A stretch of 31,034 nt of DNA, taken from IMG/VR virus record IMGVR_UViG_3300020141_000913, positions 1-31,034 of that record; one strand, 5' to 3'. Positions 21,384-29,794 of the stretch are shown in pieces. Each line of letters opens with the position of its first letter. Positions within the stretch are counted from its first letter, which is position 1. The notes below the pieces were generated by a model. That model did no database searches and was not told the origin of the DNA. It was given only the letters and a program-made list of their open reading frames with translations. Both the position numbers and the translations under genes were made by a program. Source of the stretch: a virus.

Positions 21384-22097
21384 ATGTCGCTCAACCTCTA
21401 CATCGCCAACCCGACCGCCCTCATTCCGCAAGCTGGACGCGCCGTGGATACATTCCCGAGCGGCCTCGTGCGCGTCTCGCAGACCTTTCTCGGCCGGACG
21501 GCAAATGCCGCCACTCACCGCGCCACGCTCGCAGTCGGAAAAAACATGCCAGGAGGCGACTCATCGCCCTGTATTGACGGATTGAAAATTTTTCCTGAGG
21601 TGCAGGAGCGCCGCAGGGAGGATGGAATGACGGAGTTCATCGTCTCGGCCTACGGGCGCGCGAACTCTACCGGAAAGACAACGAAATCCATGGAGGTGCA
21701 GACGGTGCAGGTGCCCACCTACCTCGTAATCAGCAATCTTCCCGCAGGCACAAACAACTCGCCGAGGCCGGTGCAGATGGCCGTGGTCTTAGCCACCACG
21801 GCCGTGACGCGCAGCATGGTGGTGCCAGCCTCGGCGTCGAATAGCGCAATCCCACTGCCATCGTCCGATGTCACCTATACGGTCATCTCGACAAGCTTTG
21901 ACTCGATCAAGGCGGGTCTGAAAGGAATCTACCCAAACGGGAGCTTCACGCTCGGGAGTCTGACGGCAGCGATCTCTGTGACTGGTGAACTGAAGGCTCT
22001 GACGCGCACCGGCTACGGTTCTTTCGATGAGGTGTCGGCGACCATGGCAGGCACTCCATCGGCGACTAACTCGGCAACCATTACCGGCACGATATGA
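21384..22097 (+). CDS. Tail tip/baseplate-region protein, unknown (237 aa)
   Basis: A beta-rich protein (MSLNLYIANPTALIPQAGRA onward) with one Cys region (GGDSSPCIDGLKIFPEV) and Thr/Ser-rich strands in the second half. It starts three bases after the tape measure stop and overlaps the next gene by ATGA. Position implies a distal tail or tail-tip component. No domain recognised. Confidence 0.6.
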   Translation: MSLNLYIANPTALIPQAGRAVDTFPSGLVRVSQTFLGRTANAATHRATLAVGKNMPGGDSSPCIDGLKIFPEVQERRREDGMTEFIVSAYGRANSTGKTTKSMEVQTVQVPTYLVISNLPAGTNNSPRPVQMAVVLATTAVTRSMVVPASASNSAIPLPSSDVTYTVISTSFDSIKAGLKGIYPNGSFTLGSLTAAISVTGELKALTRTGYGSFDEVSATMAGTPSATNSATITGTI

Positions 22098-22363
22098 CTC
22101 TCCCGGTCGATTTCGAGGCGCTTGCGCGGGCAGCAAAGAACGCGAGCGGTGGTGGCTACCCGGTGCAACTCTCGGCGGCCGACCTGCAAAGAAATTTCGT
22201 CTTTGCCGCGCTCGATGCCGACCCCTCGCTCATCGAGGTCACGACAGGCGCAGGCGGGCACACCGCCCGCCGACTGGCGATCCCCGCGCCACCAACCTCC
22301 GGCACCTATGTCCTCGGTGCCTCAGGCGGCGCGCTGACTTGGCTTGCAACGGAGGAGTGCTGA
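22094..22363 (+). CDS. Small tail-tip-region protein, unknown (89 aa)
   Basis: A helix (PVDFEALARAAKNASGGGYP) precedes beta strands and a Gly/Ser-rich end (SGTYVLGASGGALTWLATEE). It overlaps the upstream gene by ATGA, and its 3' end contains a good Shine-Dalgarno (GGAGGA, 22351-22356) for the Cys-rich protein gene. Its end resembles the fibre-type 'GTYVLGASGGALTW' stretches used to join fibre modules, so it may be an adaptor. Confidence 0.55.
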   Translation: MTLPVDFEALARAAKNASGGGYPVQLSAADLQRNFVFAALDADPSLIEVTTGAGGHTARRLAIPAPPTSGTYVLGASGGALTWLATEEC

Positions 22364-22364
22364 A

Positions 22365-23267
22365 ATGACCCTCGGGCGGACAACAGACAACAAGATCAAG
22401 ATCAAGACCGACGGCGATGCAGGTCTTCGCGCGGTGGAGTGTGGGTGTTGCTCAGAATGTTATAGCTGTGAAAAATTACTTGAAGGAGAATTGCTTGTCT
22501 CATATTTTTCAGGATGGAATGGCGGCACAGGACTTGATCGCCCGCAAGTTTTTGCAAGCGGCGGGCCTGCTACGATTATAAACCCTAGTTCTCCTTTTAC
22601 TCTTAGCTGGGACACAAGGAATGATCCGGAGTATAATTCGGGCCAAAAAGACGGAGATTGTTGGATAGGTTATCCTTATCCTTATACAAAACAGTCTATT
22701 ACTGGTTCATTTGTAAATCGTAATGGAGGGTGTTATTTTCAATTACTAAGTGCATCCCGACAAGATTATGCCGTAGAATTAGGCGAGAGGGTTTTTGTCC
22801 CCAACTGTGGGTTTCAAAGACCCGTCACAGGTATCCCGCTTGATTCGTCTATTAGTAGCTCTCAAATGATTGATACTTTAAATCGGGCGCAAATGTGTAA
22901 ATACATTACGAATCCAATTTTTAAAGCCAATCTATCTGGTAATACATCGTCGGGAGAACCACTTGATTTTTCGGTGGATATAACCTTTGTAGTCGTAAAT
23001 AGAGGTTGCAATAATCCTTGCTCTCCTAATTACAAGAGTGGAGCAAACGTCGATGATGGGTCATGCCTGCCGCCGTTGATGGGTTGCACGGATAGCTGTT
23101 CTTCTAACTACGATCCAAATGCGAAATGTGACGATGGATCGTGCACATACGACAATGCTAATTGCACTGGTCAATATGGTTGCACAGATTACTGTTCTTC
23201 TAACTACAATCCAGAAGCATGGTATGACGATGGGTCATGCGCATACGACAACGCAAATTGCGAATAG
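22365..23267 (+). CDS. Cys-rich tail adhesin candidate with GC-DDGSC repeats (300 aa)
   Basis: Residues 1-40 include a Cys cluster (VECGCCSECYSCEKLLEG). Residues about 45-210 form a beta-rich domain with many aromatic residues. The C-terminus has three copies of a Cys-rich unit with the frame GC...C...N...DDGSC at about 214-234, 240-260 and 272-292. I know such 'GCTDP..NYNP.A..DDGSC' repeats from surface proteins of marine and environmental bacteria, where they likely bind Ca2+ (Asp-rich) and form disulphides. In a phage tail it would be a receptor-binding or display domain. From about 22440 the codons become AT-rich, unlike the neighbours, which suggests acquisition. The ATG at 22365 has a Shine-Dalgarno. 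Confidence 0.7.
   Translation: MTLGRTTDNKIKIKTDGDAGLRAVECGCCSECYSCEKLLEGELLVSYFSGWNGGTGLDRPQVFASGGPATIINPSSPFTLSWDTRNDPEYNSGQKDGDCWIGYPYPYTKQSITGSFVNRNGGCYFQLLSASRQDYAVELGERVFVPNCGFQRPVTGIPLDSSISSSQMIDTLNRAQMCKYITNPIFKANLSGNTSSGEPLDFSVDITFVVVNRGCNNPCSPNYKSGANVDDGSCLPPLMGCTDSCSSNYDPNAKCDDGSCTYDNANCTGQYGCTDYCSSNYNPEAWYDDGSCAYDNANCE
23004..23240 (+). repeat. Three tandem Cys-rich repeat units
   Basis: Units at 23004-23066, 23082-23144 and 23178-23240 encode 21-residue modules starting GC and ending DDGSC. Units 2 and 3 are nearly identical, including the following YDNANC linker. Confidence 0.85.
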
Positions 23268-23268
23268 T

Positions 23269-23703
23269 ATGAAAAGAATCACAAAAAATAAATTTGATGA
23301 GCTATGTAAGGTCATGCCTGAATCTTACAAAAAAGATATTTTATCCGTTTCAATTCTAAAAGACGAGTTCTACGAAATTGAAGATAAAGCATTTTTGAAT
23401 ATTCATAAAAATATAAAGTTGCCGCCAAAAACTGCCCCCACCCTAAGCCTCCCTCAACAAGCCGCCAGCCTCGGCAAAGCGCTCGTCAACTGGACTGCCT
23501 CGGGCTTCTCTCCAACCCCGCCAGACATCCTCGCCGCCCGCGAAGCCACCTGCCGCGCGTGCACCGAGTGGGACGCCACCGCGCTGAACAGCACCGGCCG
23601 CTGTGCCAAGTGCGGATGCTCCACCTGGGCGAAACTCCGCATGGCAACCGAGCGCTGCCCGCTGGGAAAGTGGGAACCGGTTTTGACAGACACGAAAAAA
23701 TAG
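23269..23703 (+). CDS. Chimeric tail-region protein with C-terminal zinc-ribbon (144 aa)
   Basis: The N-terminal 50 residues (MKRITKNKFDELCKVMPESY, Lys/Ile-rich) are encoded by AT-rich DNA. From about 23430 the coding becomes GC-rich and encodes a helix-turn segment and a Cys-rich ribbon: CRACTEWD (about 98-105), GRCAKCGC (about 112-119) and ERCPLGKW at the end. The ribbon motif occurs in small phage tail-region proteins. The ATG at 23269 is right after the adhesin stop. The internal composition break marks a likely recombination joint. Confidence 0.6.
   Translation: MKRITKNKFDELCKVMPESYKKDILSVSILKDEFYEIEDKAFLNIHKNIKLPPKTAPTLSLPQQAASLGKALVNWTASGFSPTPPDILAAREATCRACTEWDATALNSTGRCAKCGCSTWAKLRMATERCPLGKWEPVLTDTKK
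23682..23689 (+). promoter_or_regulatory. TTTGACAG motif upstream of the fibre gene
   Basis: This is a TTTGACA copy at the 3' end of the upstream gene, 21 bases before the ATG of the S74 fibre. It is not a stop in that frame and no hairpin is evident. Confidence 0.35.
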
Positions 23704-23710
23704 CCGCCGA

Positions 23711-25351
23711 ATGAAATTCTACATCGACCTCGCCACCCGCCGCTTCGTGAAGGCGCCGACTTCTCCGGTGCCGCTCCAGCGCGTTTTTTTCAAGAGGCGA
23801 GACATCATCGATGTCGAGGTTGTCTTCGTGGATCGCTCTGCCATCGTCCCGACTCCATTAGGCACCACGCTCCAGACCGCGCTCAAGCGTAGCTTCTCCT
23901 ACCCGCAGTTCCTCGCCGCCGCTGCGAACGACACGCTGAACCTCTACACGGTCGCCGTGGAAGAACTCTTCCCCGGCAACACCGCTTCGGCCGCCGCGCT
24001 CCTCGAGGTGAAATACACTCGCCCAGGCGAAGAGACCCGCACCGCCACCTTGGCCGTCGAGCTGCAAAACTCAGTCATTCTCGGCACGGAGGGGACACCG
24101 GTCGCTGTGCCAGACCTCAAGGCGACTCTCGCCGATGCGGAGACAGGAACGGACAACACGCGATGGATGACGCCGCTGCGCGTGTGGGACGCCATCCGCA
24201 AGGCCGCAACGGCCGCCGTCACATGGGCGAACCTCCCAGGCAAGCCCAGCACCTTCCCGCCCGAGGCGCACACGCACGACATAACGCAAGTCAACGGCCT
24301 CCGAGGAGGCGGCAATGTGGCCACAAATACAGCGCTCGGCCCACAGGCGCTTGTTGCCAATACCACCGGCGAAAAAAACACAGCGCTTGGGCCATCCGCC
24401 CTTGCCGCCAACACCACCGGCTCAAGCAATACGGCAATCGGCCCATCCGCTCTTGCCTTGTCCAACGGCTCATACAATACCGCCATCGGTCAAGATGCCA
24501 TGGCTGAACACCGCACCGGCACAAACAACACCTCAATCGGCATTTCTACTCTCTTGCAGTTTGAGAACGGATCGTTCCTTACCGCTATCGGATCAGGCGC
24601 ACTAGCCTATTTCAAAAGCGGCAACGCAAACACGGCCATCGGCAACGCCGCCCTCCTCGGCCTTGGCGCAAGCGCAAAAGCACACTCAAACAACACCGCA
24701 GTCGGCGACGCATCACAGCTCAAAATCGACACCGGAAACGGGAACTCCTCGTTCGGCGCTTTTTCCCTCATCAACAACACCACCGGCTCGCAAAACACCG
24801 CAGTCGGCAATGGTGCTCTGGTCGACAATGTCTCCTACAACAACACCTCCGGCCTCGGCTACAACACGGCCGTTACAGGGAACAACCAAGTCCAGGTCGG
24901 CAACTCCAGCACCACGACATTCGCTTATGGCGCTGTGCAAAACCGATCCGACCTCCGCGACAAATCAGATGTCCGCGACACCACTCTCGGCCTCGACTTT
25001 ATTCTCGCCCTGCGTCCGGTGGATTTCCGGTGGGACATGCGCGAGGATTACCGACCGGAACCTACTTACGACCACTCCGGCGCGCCAATCCCCTCCAAAC
25101 CGCTCGCAGAAATAACCCACGATGGATCAAAGAAACGATCACGCTACCATCACGGCCTCATCGCGCAAGAAGTGCGGGATTTAATGCAAAGCAAAGGCAT
25201 CGATTTCGGCGGCTACCAAGACCACTCCGTCAAAGGTGGCGACGATGTGCTCTCCATTGGCTACATCGAACTCATCGGCCCGCTCATAAAATCCGTGCAA
25301 GAACTCAGCGCTCGGATCGAAAAACTAGAAGCCCTCCCGACCGCTCCATAA
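23711..25351 (+). CDS. Tail fibre with YadA-type repeats and S74 self-cleaving chaperone (546 aa)
   Basis: Residues 1-165 are a base domain (MKFYIDLATRRFVKAPTSPV ...) duplicated in the next gene. At about 176-189 there is a GKPSTFPPEAHTH linker. Residues about 195-405 are repeated NTA(I/L)GxxAL units (YadA/trimeric head type). The C-terminus is an S74 peptidase/chaperone: S413 and K418 (NRSDLRDKSD), RPVDFRW, HGLIAQEVRDLM and a final coiled coil. S74 domains help fibres trimerise and then cut themselves off before S413. It is probably a receptor-binding fibre. The TTTGACA element precedes it. Confidence 0.88.
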   Translation: MKFYIDLATRRFVKAPTSPVPLQRVFFKRRDIIDVEVVFVDRSAIVPTPLGTTLQTALKRSFSYPQFLAAAANDTLNLYTVAVEELFPGNTASAAALLEVKYTRPGEETRTATLAVELQNSVILGTEGTPVAVPDLKATLADAETGTDNTRWMTPLRVWDAIRKAATAAVTWANLPGKPSTFPPEAHTHDITQVNGLRGGGNVATNTALGPQALVANTTGEKNTALGPSALAANTTGSSNTAIGPSALALSNGSYNTAIGQDAMAEHRTGTNNTSIGISTLLQFENGSFLTAIGSGALAYFKSGNANTAIGNAALLGLGASAKAHSNNTAVGDASQLKIDTGNGNSSFGAFSLINNTTGSQNTAVGNGALVDNVSYNNTSGLGYNTAVTGNNQVQVGNSSTTTFAYGAVQNRSDLRDKSDVRDTTLGLDFILALRPVDFRWDMREDYRPEPTYDHSGAPIPSKPLAEITHDGSKKRSRYHHGLIAQEVRDLMQSKGIDFGGYQDHSVKGGDDVLSIGYIELIGPLIKSVQELSARIEKLEALPTAP

Positions 25352-25366
25352 AAAGCTCGGAGACGA

Positions 25367-25396
25367 TTTGACAACCATGCCGCAAGCAGCGGCATG
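25367..25396 (+). promoter_or_regulatory. TTTGACAA plus perfect hairpin over the start codon
   Basis: TTTGACAA (25367-25374) is followed by an 8-base perfect inverted repeat, CATGCCGC (25376-25383) and GCGGCATG (25389-25396), with loop AAGCA. The second arm ends in the ATG start of the next gene. This is the clearest case of a start codon buried in a hairpin next to a TTTGACA motif. Confidence 0.65.
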
Positions 25397-25921
25397 AAAC
25401 TATTCGTAGATCGAAAAAACAGGCGGTTCACCAAGTCGGCGGCAAGCAATGTCGCCCTCGACCGCTTGGTCTTGAAACGCCGGGACCTCCTGCCGGTGGA
25501 GGTTGTTTTTGTCGAAAACGGAGCCGTAGTTGCCGCGCAGTCCGGCACTGGCCTCACTGTCGCGCTCAAGCAATACTTTGGCGATGCGAACTACCTCGCC
25601 CTCGCCGAGGCAGGCGTGCTGAATCTCAACACCGTCCCGCTTGAAGCCGCCTTCGACGCCGACCCACTCGCCGTCGCCGCGTATCTCGAAGTCCGCTGGA
25701 CTGCCACCGGCGAGGCCACACGCACGGCAACGCTTCAGGTCGAAATCCAGAACTCGGTCATTTTGGGAACGGAAGGCACTCCAGCCGCAATTCCAGACGG
25801 TAAAGCGACGCAGGCAGAAGCCACCACAGGCACCGACAACGAAAAGTGGATGACCCCGCTTCGCACCCGCCAAGCCATCGCCGCATTCAATACATCGAAC
25901 GGAATCGGTTACATGCAATGA
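25394..25921 (+). CDS. Duplicated fibre-base protein (175 aa)
   Basis: It aligns with the first 165 residues of the S74 fibre over its whole length: MKLFVDRKNRRFTKSAASNV against MKFYIDLATRRFVKAPTSPV, and QNSVILGTEGTP and WMTPLR are identical. It ends where the fibre's shaft begins. It is likely a paralogue that forms the base for a second fibre set encoded in the following genes. It overlaps the next gene by ATGA at 25918. The start codon is in the hairpin described above. Confidence 0.75.
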   Translation: MKLFVDRKNRRFTKSAASNVALDRLVLKRRDLLPVEVVFVENGAVVAAQSGTGLTVALKQYFGDANYLALAEAGVLNLNTVPLEAAFDADPLAVAAYLEVRWTATGEATRTATLQVEIQNSVILGTEGTPAAIPDGKATQAEATTGTDNEKWMTPLRTRQAIAAFNTSNGIGYMQ

Positions 25922-26337
25922 GTGACCTAATCCGCTTCATCAATTTCGGCATCGACGCGCAGGCTCCGCAAAAGCCCGACCACGGCCGCCGCCTCTACCT
26001 GCTCGCCAACGGCGACTTCGCAACCATTGACTCGGTAGGCGTCGTGACATCTTTGGCGACGAGGTGGGAAGCCATAACCGGCAAACCCTCGGTCTTCCCA
26101 CCAGAAGCCCACACGCACCTCACGAGCGAGATCACCGACTTTGCCACGGCAGTAGAAGGCATCGCTGATGATGCCGATAACCTTACCACCGGAACACTCC
26201 CAGATGCTCGCCTCTCATCTACCGTCACAACCTCGCTGGGCAAGGCCGATACCGCTTTGCAAGCACCCTCTCTTATGCCTTACCGCACATCCGCAGAACA
26301 AGACAACCTCAGCATTGCCCTATCTATCGCTCTATGA
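25918..26337 (+). CDS. Tail fibre linker/shaft protein (139 aa)
   Basis: It contains the GKPSVFPPEAHTH segment (about residues 55-67), which also occurs in the S74 fibre and precedes fibre shafts in many phages. A helical tail with LPDARLSSTVTTSLGKADTA follows. The N-terminus (MSDLIRFINFGIDAQAPQKP) is a separate small domain. Both ends overlap neighbours by ATGA, so it acts as part of one fibre system with the base protein upstream and the 879-residue protein downstream. Confidence 0.65.
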   Translation: MSDLIRFINFGIDAQAPQKPDHGRRLYLLANGDFATIDSVGVVTSLATRWEAITGKPSVFPPEAHTHLTSEITDFATAVEGIADDADNLTTGTLPDARLSSTVTTSLGKADTALQAPSLMPYRTSAEQDNLSIALSIAL

Positions 26338-28973
26338 AACAACTCGCCACAACATATACTTTCTCCGCATCCGCCAAAACCGTCACTCTGAACGGAGTAA
26401 ATGTTCCGCAAGGTCATGTGCTTCTTATCGTGAACGCAACTCGCGGGTCGATTATTTACAACTTTGCCAATTCAAATTTAGGCGCGACAGCTTACAATCA
26501 AGGGGCAAACACCACGCTGACCCTTGCAGCGTCCACAGCAGGCATGGCTGATACGGACAGCCTCACAATCTTTTACGATGATGGCCGTGAATCATCGCTC
26601 ATGGCTGTGCAGGGGCCAAAGGGCGCAGATGGAGCCACTGGATCGGCAGGGGCAGATGGTATGGATGGCCGAGAAGTCGAGTTTCAAAAGGGGGCCACTC
26701 ACATCCAATGGCGTTACGTTGGGGAGTCCACTTGGACTAATCTCATTGCATTAGCTGACATAAAAGGGGATGCTGGGACAACCACTTGGGCGGGGATTAC
26801 GGGCAAGCCAAACATTGTTGTAAATGGCGGTGGAGTTCCAACAATTATTGAACTGACCGAAGCTCAATACGCCGCGCTAACGCCAGCACAAGTCGATCAG
26901 ACTGCTACTTACATCGTAAATTCTACAACAACGCAAAACGCGACTACTTATCAAGGCAAAGAATTTGGTGGATCAAAACCTGTTTCATTGCTTGCACAAC
27001 CAGTAGTTGTTGGAAATGCTTCTCCTCTTTCAACAACCATTAACACAGGTTCAGTTGATTGGGTTCAAGCAAGTCCATTTGACGCAAATAAATTTTATTT
27101 TTCTCAAAACATCGGTGGAGGTGCGTTAGCCGCAATGTGGCGTGGGACTCTAACAAGGGATTCGGTAAACAGAATTTCGGGCGGGACTAATAGCTATGGT
27201 GGTCAGCAAGCCACAACATTCTCTATTTTTAACGGCACAAAGGGCGGCGGCATTTACGATGCGGATACCGTATTTATCCCGGATGAAAGAATCTCGACAA
27301 CAGATAATAGTGGCCGAATCTTAAAGGTTGATCTTGCTACCAACACAACAAGCGACGCGTGGAATTTTGCAACATCAACGCCAGCAGTTTCAAGGGCAGA
27401 TATTGCAAGCCAACTTTGGTATCCAGACGATTGCATGGTCGATCGTGCAAACAACAAGTTATTTATCGGATCAGGCTCCGCTTCTACTAACTCAAATGGC
27501 AGCAGCGTGGCTAGGTTTTCGATTGATCCGACAACAAAAGCCCTAACGCCTGATGGATGGGTGAAAGCCGTAACTGCAAATGGAAGTGGAATTAACTTTG
27601 TTCGTAGATTAACTTTGCTCCCAGATGGTTATATTTTTGTTGCAAATCATAACCTTTCTACAAACACCCCGTCGTTCCAAACATTTAACGCTTACGGGTC
27701 TGCATCTGGAAATGCAACATCTGTTGGGATTTCGTATGCCTCTGCAAATATTGTCCAAGGTGTAGCATTTAAAGCAGATGTAAATGCCCCGAGCGGCATT
27801 GGCTATATTCTGATTGCGCCAAGAAATGGAAGCGAAAAGGGCAAAATTTATGCCTACGATTACCAAGGTGCAGGAATAGTAAATACTACCGCAACAAACA
27901 GCACCGACTTAACAACTATCGGTAAAAATGCCGGACTTTGGACGAATGCACTAACATTAGAAATTGGTGCAATTTCCGTAACTCCAGATGGTGCAATCCT
28001 TGTTGGGATTCGCAGTGGAACTACAACTCCAATTCCACGTTCTGTAATTGCATTCAACTGGATTCCATACGCAAAATCTGGAACTCTTTCTACTCAAAAT
28101 TTAGACAATGTAAGCATCACTGGCGGATCGATTAATGGAGTTCGTAACCTTACTCCCAAGGTTGAATATATAACTTCCTCTCGCAGTTGGTGGAAGGATG
28201 AAGCTGCAAAACTTATTCGCGTTCAAGCGTGGAGCGCAGGTGGAGGAGGAGGTTCTGGCCGAAAGGATTCTACTGCAACTGTAGTTCGTTCTGGTGGTGG
28301 TGGAGGAGGTGGAGGCGGGTATATTGATATAATGATGGATGCCTCTACTGTTAATACAGTAACAGTCCCAGTAACGATTACTATCGGCGGAGGTGGTGCA
28401 GGTGGTGTGGCACAAGCAACGAATGGCACGAATGGAAACAACGGAACTCAAGGCGGAAATACCTCATGGAGTAGCGTCTTAATTGTTCTCGGAGGGGGCG
28501 GAGGTTTGGGGGGCAGCTTGACTGGAGCAAATGGGGGAACTGGTTCGCTAAACGGAAACGCTGGCGGTGCAGCAGCAGCCGATGGTTTTGGGCTTTCGGG
28601 GTTTCCCGGTAGCATCATCGCTCCAGTTGGCGTTGGAGGCGTAGGGGGAGGCTCTGGTGGAGGACTTAACGCATCAAATGCAATGTTTGCAGGTGGGGTT
28701 GGCGGGATTTCGTTTTACGGAGTCCTTGGAGTCGCCGCCGCTGGAGGGACAACAAGCGGGGGCAATGGTGCGGCAGGCAACAATACAACTGGGATTTACC
28801 AAGTTGGTGGAGGTGGCGGTGGCGGGGGGTCACACACAACTGGCAATGGTGGCTCCGGTGGCACAGGAGGATTTGCTTCTGGCGGTGGTGGCGGGGGAGC
28901 ATCGCAACTCGGCAACTCTGGCGCAGGTGGGAATGGGGGTAATGGATTTATGATTGTAACAACTTATTACTAA
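26334..28973 (+). CDS. Large adhesin fibre: collagen-like, propeller-like and polyglycine regions (879 aa)
   Basis: Residues 1-90 form a small beta domain. Residues 94-112 are a collagen-like GxY stretch (GPKGADGATGSAGADG). At about 155 there is a WAGITGKPN shaft motif. Residues about 220-600 are beta-rich with repeated sheet-loop pieces (VDWVQASPFDANKFYFSQ; RILKVDLATNT; KLFIGSGSAST; LTLLPDGYIFVANH; GAISVTPDGAILVG), consistent with a propeller-like adhesin. The last 240 residues are Gly-rich with long G runs and hydrophobic spacers, like polyglycine tip domains of T4-like gp38 adhesins that bind receptors. Coding is more AT-rich than the tail-assembly genes. It is probably a host-range determinant. 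Confidence 0.78.
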   Translation: MKQLATTYTFSASAKTVTLNGVNVPQGHVLLIVNATRGSIIYNFANSNLGATAYNQGANTTLTLAASTAGMADTDSLTIFYDDGRESSLMAVQGPKGADGATGSAGADGMDGREVEFQKGATHIQWRYVGESTWTNLIALADIKGDAGTTTWAGITGKPNIVVNGGGVPTIIELTEAQYAALTPAQVDQTATYIVNSTTTQNATTYQGKEFGGSKPVSLLAQPVVVGNASPLSTTINTGSVDWVQASPFDANKFYFSQNIGGGALAAMWRGTLTRDSVNRISGGTNSYGGQQATTFSIFNGTKGGGIYDADTVFIPDERISTTDNSGRILKVDLATNTTSDAWNFATSTPAVSRADIASQLWYPDDCMVDRANNKLFIGSGSASTNSNGSSVARFSIDPTTKALTPDGWVKAVTANGSGINFVRRLTLLPDGYIFVANHNLSTNTPSFQTFNAYGSASGNATSVGISYASANIVQGVAFKADVNAPSGIGYILIAPRNGSEKGKIYAYDYQGAGIVNTTATNSTDLTTIGKNAGLWTNALTLEIGAISVTPDGAILVGIRSGTTTPIPRSVIAFNWIPYAKSGTLSTQNLDNVSITGGSINGVRNLTPKVEYITSSRSWWKDEAAKLIRVQAWSAGGGGGSGRKDSTATVVRSGGGGGGGGGYIDIMMDASTVNTVTVPVTITIGGGGAGGVAQATNGTNGNNGTQGGNTSWSSVLIVLGGGGGLGGSLTGANGGTGSLNGNAGGAAAADGFGLSGFPGSIIAPVGVGGVGGGSGGGLNASNAMFAGGVGGISFYGVLGVAAAGGTTSGGNGAAGNNTTGIYQVGGGGGGGGSHTTGNGGSGGTGGFASGGGGGGASQLGNSGAGGNGGNGFMIVTTYY

Positions 28974-28974
28974 T

Positions 28975-29142
28975 ATGATTGAACGATACGCTATCATTAA
29001 CGAGGCAGGAAACTGGCTGGAAAACATCATCGTGTTGGAGGAATCTGACGCGGCTGGATGGGTTCCAGAAGAGGGAATGATTATGAAAAAAGCAAGTGAG
29101 GTTGATTTTTCATTGCTTTCGCCGCGCCCCGAAGAGACATGA
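28975..29142 (+). CDS. Small protein after the fibre, possible fibre-assembly/attachment domain (55 aa)
   Basis: The frame from ATG 28975 to TGA 29140-29142 gives MIERYAIINEAGNWLENIIV followed by an acidic end. The 'RYAIINEAGNWLENIIV' start resembles the small conserved modules that follow tail-fibre genes. It starts one base after the fibre stop and overlaps the next gene by ATGA. Confidence 0.6.
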   Translation: MIERYAIINEAGNWLENIIVLEESDAAGWVPEEGMIMKKASEVDFSLLSPRPEET

Positions 29143-29390
29143 ACGAACTCTCCAAATATTTCGACCTCGGTCTAAAGATCGCCACCACCGTCGCCCTCCT
29201 GGCAGTCGCGCTCCTCGGCACGAAGTTCGTCACAAAAGAAGAGTTCGTCGCCGCGAATACCCGCATAGAGAAGATCGAGGCCGTCCTCATCCGCATGGAG
29301 CAAAACGCCATCACAGACGCCCGGCACGACAACCTGCTCAACGACCACGAAAATCGGATCCGCACACTCGAGAGGAACACCTCGAAATGA
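29139..29390 (+). CDS. Membrane-anchored coiled-coil protein, lysis cassette (83 aa)
   Basis: One membrane segment (about residues 11-28, LGLKIATTVALLAVALLGTK) is followed by a coiled coil (VTKEEFVAANTRIEKIEAVL to ENRIRTLERNTS). This fits DUF2730-like or hemolysin-XhlA-type holin-associated proteins. Both junctions overlap by ATGA. Role in lysis is inferred from position before the holin and endolysin. Confidence 0.65.
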   Translation: MNELSKYFDLGLKIATTVALLAVALLGTKFVTKEEFVAANTRIEKIEAVLIRMEQNAITDARHDNLLNDHENRIRTLERNTSK

Positions 29391-29794
29391 CTTGGGACAT
29401 TCCAGCGCTGCTCAAGACCGGCATCGACCTGCTCGATAAAGTCATCCCCGACGCTGACGCCAAGCGCAAAGCCCAAGAAGCATGGCAGCTCCGCGTGCTT
29501 GAAATCGCCGCGCAAGAGGCGACTCAGCAAAGCCAGACCAACACCGCCGAGGCAGGCCACACCTCACTCTTCGTGAGCGGATGGCGTCCCGCAGTCGGTT
29601 GGGTGTGTGCGCTCAGCTTTGGCTGGATCTGCTTTGGCCAACCTCTCTTCTCTTGGACGTATGTGCTCGTGACGAAGCAACCCGCTCCCGTCATAGAACT
29701 CCCCACCGAAATGTTGATGACGACCCTACTCGGAATGCTCGGCCTCGGCACGCTCCGAACCCTCGAAAAAATCAAAGGAGTCAACGCCAAATGA
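29387..29794 (+). CDS. Holin of three-TM (GTA-type) family (135 aa)
   Basis: The N-terminal half is an amphipathic helical region (WDIPALLKTGIDLLDKVIPD). Then comes FVSGWRPAVGWVCALSFGW, the GWRP-containing signature of the three-TM holin family (PF11351-like), followed by two further hydrophobic segments (QPLFSWTYVLV; MLMTTLLGMLGLGTLRTLEK). Holins make the membrane lesion that lets endolysin reach peptidoglycan. The ATG at 29387 overlaps the upstream TGA; the longer upstream reading frame is Arg/His-rich shadow sequence. Confidence 0.8.
   Translation: MTWDIPALLKTGIDLLDKVIPDADAKRKAQEAWQLRVLEIAAQEATQQSQTNTAEAGHTSLFVSGWRPAVGWVCALSFGWICFGQPLFSWTYVLVTKQPAPVIELPTEMLMTTLLGMLGLGTLRTLEKIKGVNAK

Noticed and set aside
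23004-23240. CRISPR-like array
   Set aside because: The repeats encode protein modules in frame and lack direct DNA repeats with unique spacers; no CRISPR array was seen in the window.
28223-28451. Leftward open frames opposite the Gly-rich fibre end
   Set aside because: Pro-rich shadows of the polyglycine coding sequence.
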